From: Peribacillus acanthi | GTDB taxonomy: Bacteria; Bacillota; Bacilli; Bacillales; DSM-1321 | Direction: 5' to 3' | Assembly (NCBI RefSeq): GCF_003073175.1 | Contig: NZ_QBBX01000019.1 | Location: 1 to 64,000, forward strand | DNA length: 64,000 bases | Part shown: in pieces, positions 62,803 through 64,000 of the stretch | Layout: each line of letters starts with the position of its first letter | Numbering within the stretch: position 1 is the stretch's first letter | The notes under the pieces: generated by a model | Seen by the model: only the letters and a program-made list of their open reading frames with translations | What the model was told of the DNA's origin: nothing | Database searches by the model: none | Position numbers and translations under genes: made by a program

Positions 62803-63415
62803 CATTAAACTTTTTAACCGTCACTATTGGCGGTGTTTTTTTCTTCTTCCATATGAAATATAACCCTGCAATCAACATCGCAATCCCTACTAATGGCAAT
62901 ATGTAAGGTGCCGCAACTTCTTTAATGGTTGACCAATTTTCTCCTAAAACCATCCCAAGATAAAGGAAAAAAATCGTCCATGGAATGATTGCAGCAACCG
63001 TATAGATGGTAAATTTCCATGCTGACATTCTGGCTATTCCTGCTGGAATCGATATGGCATGTCTGACTACAGGGAAAAAGCGGGCGGTGAATATTACACC
63101 CGCACCATATTTTTCAAACCACTGCTCTGAAACATCAATATGTTTTTTCTGGATTAGCACGTACTTTCCGTACTTCTCCAAAAATGGTCTCCCTCCGAAA
63201 TATCCAGCCCAATAAAGAAATAACTGAGCAAACGTTCCACCAAAAGTTCCTGCAATTATGGCTCCAACAAAACCAATTTTTCCAGTGGATATCATAAATC
63301 CACCATAACCAAGAACAATTTCACTAGGGATAATCTCTATCATAAGTCCAATTGCTATTCCTAAGTATCCTAAATCAGATAAAAACATTAATATGTTTAA
63401 AATAATATCCTTCAT
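62789..63415 (-). CDS. DedA family membrane protein
   Basis: A 208-residue DedA/SNARE-associated (VTT-domain) protein. Visible family motifs: EIIPSEIVLGYGGFM, FGGTFAQLFLYWAGYFGGRP, and FTARFFPVVRHAISIPAGIARM (arginines required in DedA proteins), plus three later helices. DedA proteins support membrane integrity and lipid-carrier recycling. The ATG at 63415 has AAGGAG 6-7 nt upstream; a frame extending to 63502 adds a helix but has no clear site. Confidence 0.85.
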   Translation of the reverse strand: MKDIILNILMFLSDLGYLGIAIGLMIEIIPSEIVLGYGGFMISTGKIGFVGAIIAGTFGGTFAQLFLYWAGYFGGRPFLEKYGKYVLIQKKHIDVSEQWFEKYGAGVIFTARFFPVVRHAISIPAGIARMSAWKFTIYTVAAIIPWTIFFLYLGMVLGENWSTIKEVAAPYILPLVGIAMLIAGLYFIWKKKKTPPIVTVKKFNGNEK

Positions 63416-63541
63416 ATAGTGCTCCTTCATTGTTCTCATATGTACAATCCCGTATTTATTATACACAAGAACTCCGAGAGCAAGAACAACAAAAAAGGAC
63501 AAACCAAACGGGGTGTCCTCAAAAAATATATAAAAGGGGGG

Positions 63542-63721
63542 TTAAACTTTACTTAAGTTAATCGTATTACTTCCCAGCTTATTTGAACAAGCTTCATTTA
63601 TCTTTGAAACGACTTGAGCAGGATCGGTTTGGAAAACACGTTGAAAAACCTCTCGACGAGATTTAGTCTTTTCAATTTTAATACCTTTATTTTGAAACTT
63701 TGAAATGATATCACTAACCAT
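63542..63721 (-). CDS. Small basic protein, unknown function
   Basis: A 59-residue protein, lysine/arginine-rich in the first half (KGIKIEKTKSRREVFQRVF) and with one cysteine. GGGGGAT lies upstream of the ATG at 63721; a TTG at 63736 is also possible. I do not recognise it. Confidence 0.5.
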   Translation of the reverse strand: MVSDIISKFQNKGIKIEKTKSRREVFQRVFQTDPAQVVSKINEACSNKLGSNTINLSKV

Positions 63722-63815
63722 GCTTCCATCCCCCAAGCTCTTGTATTATGGTATTCGTTTCACTTGATACTCACTTAATTCCCAGCTTATAAATATATTA
63801 AACCTTAATTCCCCA

Positions 63816-64000
63816 TTAATTTTGAATATTTATTTTATAGGAGTTATGATCATGAATTTCATCTTTTACAACATGAATTTGTATTTGATAAATACCCGTT
63901 TCCCCAAAACTTACATCTGCTATATAAGAACCTGGACTTATTTCCTTTGCACGTAAATACTCATGTTTATCTTCATCATGCATCCAAACTTCAAATTGAA
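63816..64000 (-). CDS. FixH/YtkA-like protein, C-terminal part (runs off the window)
   Basis: The last 60 codons of a gene that continues beyond the right edge. The residues QFEVWMHDEDKHEYLRAKE, then an aromatic-rich PGSYIADVSF and GIYQIQIHVVKD, resemble the immunoglobulin-like YtkA/FixH domain found in small secreted Bacillus lipoproteins. The signal peptide is outside the window, so localisation is a guess. Confidence 0.6.
   Translation of the reverse strand, partial: QFEVWMHDEDKHEYLRAKEISPGSYIADVSFGETGIYQIQIHVVKDEIHDHNSYKINIQN

Overview
The window is a 64 kb piece of a low-GC, endospore-forming Firmicute chromosome of the family Bacillaceae. Three things point there. Many genes are recognisable orthologues of Bacillus subtilis genes, including sporulation genes (an alpha/beta SASP, yhaL, YheC/YheD coat-associated proteins, YjcZ-family peptides). 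Ribosome binding sites are strong (AAGGAGG type) and TTG/GTG starts are frequent. Gene order follows the yhaA-yhaX and yheA-yheI blocks of B. subtilis with local insertions. I cannot name the species. I saw no rRNA, canonical tRNA, CRISPR array, insertion sequence or prophage.

Layout: 0-3 kb holds haem genes (hemE-hemH on the minus strand, a divergent HmoB-type haem monooxygenase). 3.2-5.9 kb is a liaF-liaS-liaR cell-envelope-stress operon. 6-9.7 kb has a YhfA-like transporter, a PAP2 phosphatase and the amidohydrolase YhaA. 9.8-12.5 kb is ecsA-ecsB-ecsC, followed by a 600-bp gene-poor stretch with degenerate repeats. 13-20.5 kb carries hit, serC, trpP (with an apparent TRAP-binding leader), yhaH, hpr/scoC, yhaI, yhaJ, three tandem YjcZ-type mini-genes, prsA and yhaL. 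20.5-28 kb is yhaM, yhaN-yhaO (SbcCD-like) and the ABC exporter yhaQ-yhaP. 28-31.5 kb holds yhzD, an enoyl-CoA hydratase and an unusual pair: a GNAT/acyl-homoserine-lactone-synthase-like domain fused to a class V aminotransferase, overlapping a PlsY paralogue. 31.9-39.5 kb is hemZ, yhaX, yheA, yheB, two YheC/YheD genes, a ferritin-like protein and yheE. 40-43 kb has a CstR-like regulator, a YxkF-like regulator and msmX. 43.1-49.7 kb has an sspB-type SASP gene preceded by a tRNA-like RNA fold, fumC, and the heterodimeric multidrug exporter bmrC-bmrD with a bmrB-type attenuator. 49.7-51.4 kb is a sigY-yxlCDE operon with a visible autoregulatory promoter. The rest includes an MFS exporter, a degenerate HPr-like gene, a PbpF-like class A PBP, a universal stress protein, thiT with a TPP riboswitch, a manganese-type CDF exporter, a sporulation-type histidine kinase, a dicarboxylate/glutamate symporter, a DedA protein and the end of a FixH/YtkA-like protein.

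Themes: haem synthesis and turnover (hemE, hemH, hemZ, hmoB), envelope stress and secretion (liaFSR, ecsABC, prsA, PBP, PAP2), antibiotic efflux controlled by leader-peptide attenuation, and spore formation. The least explained items are the PlsY/GNAT-aminotransferase pair, the cloverleaf-like RNA in front of the SASP gene, four intergenic loci with degenerate repeats on a 20-21-nt period, and the repeat stretch between ecsA and hit.
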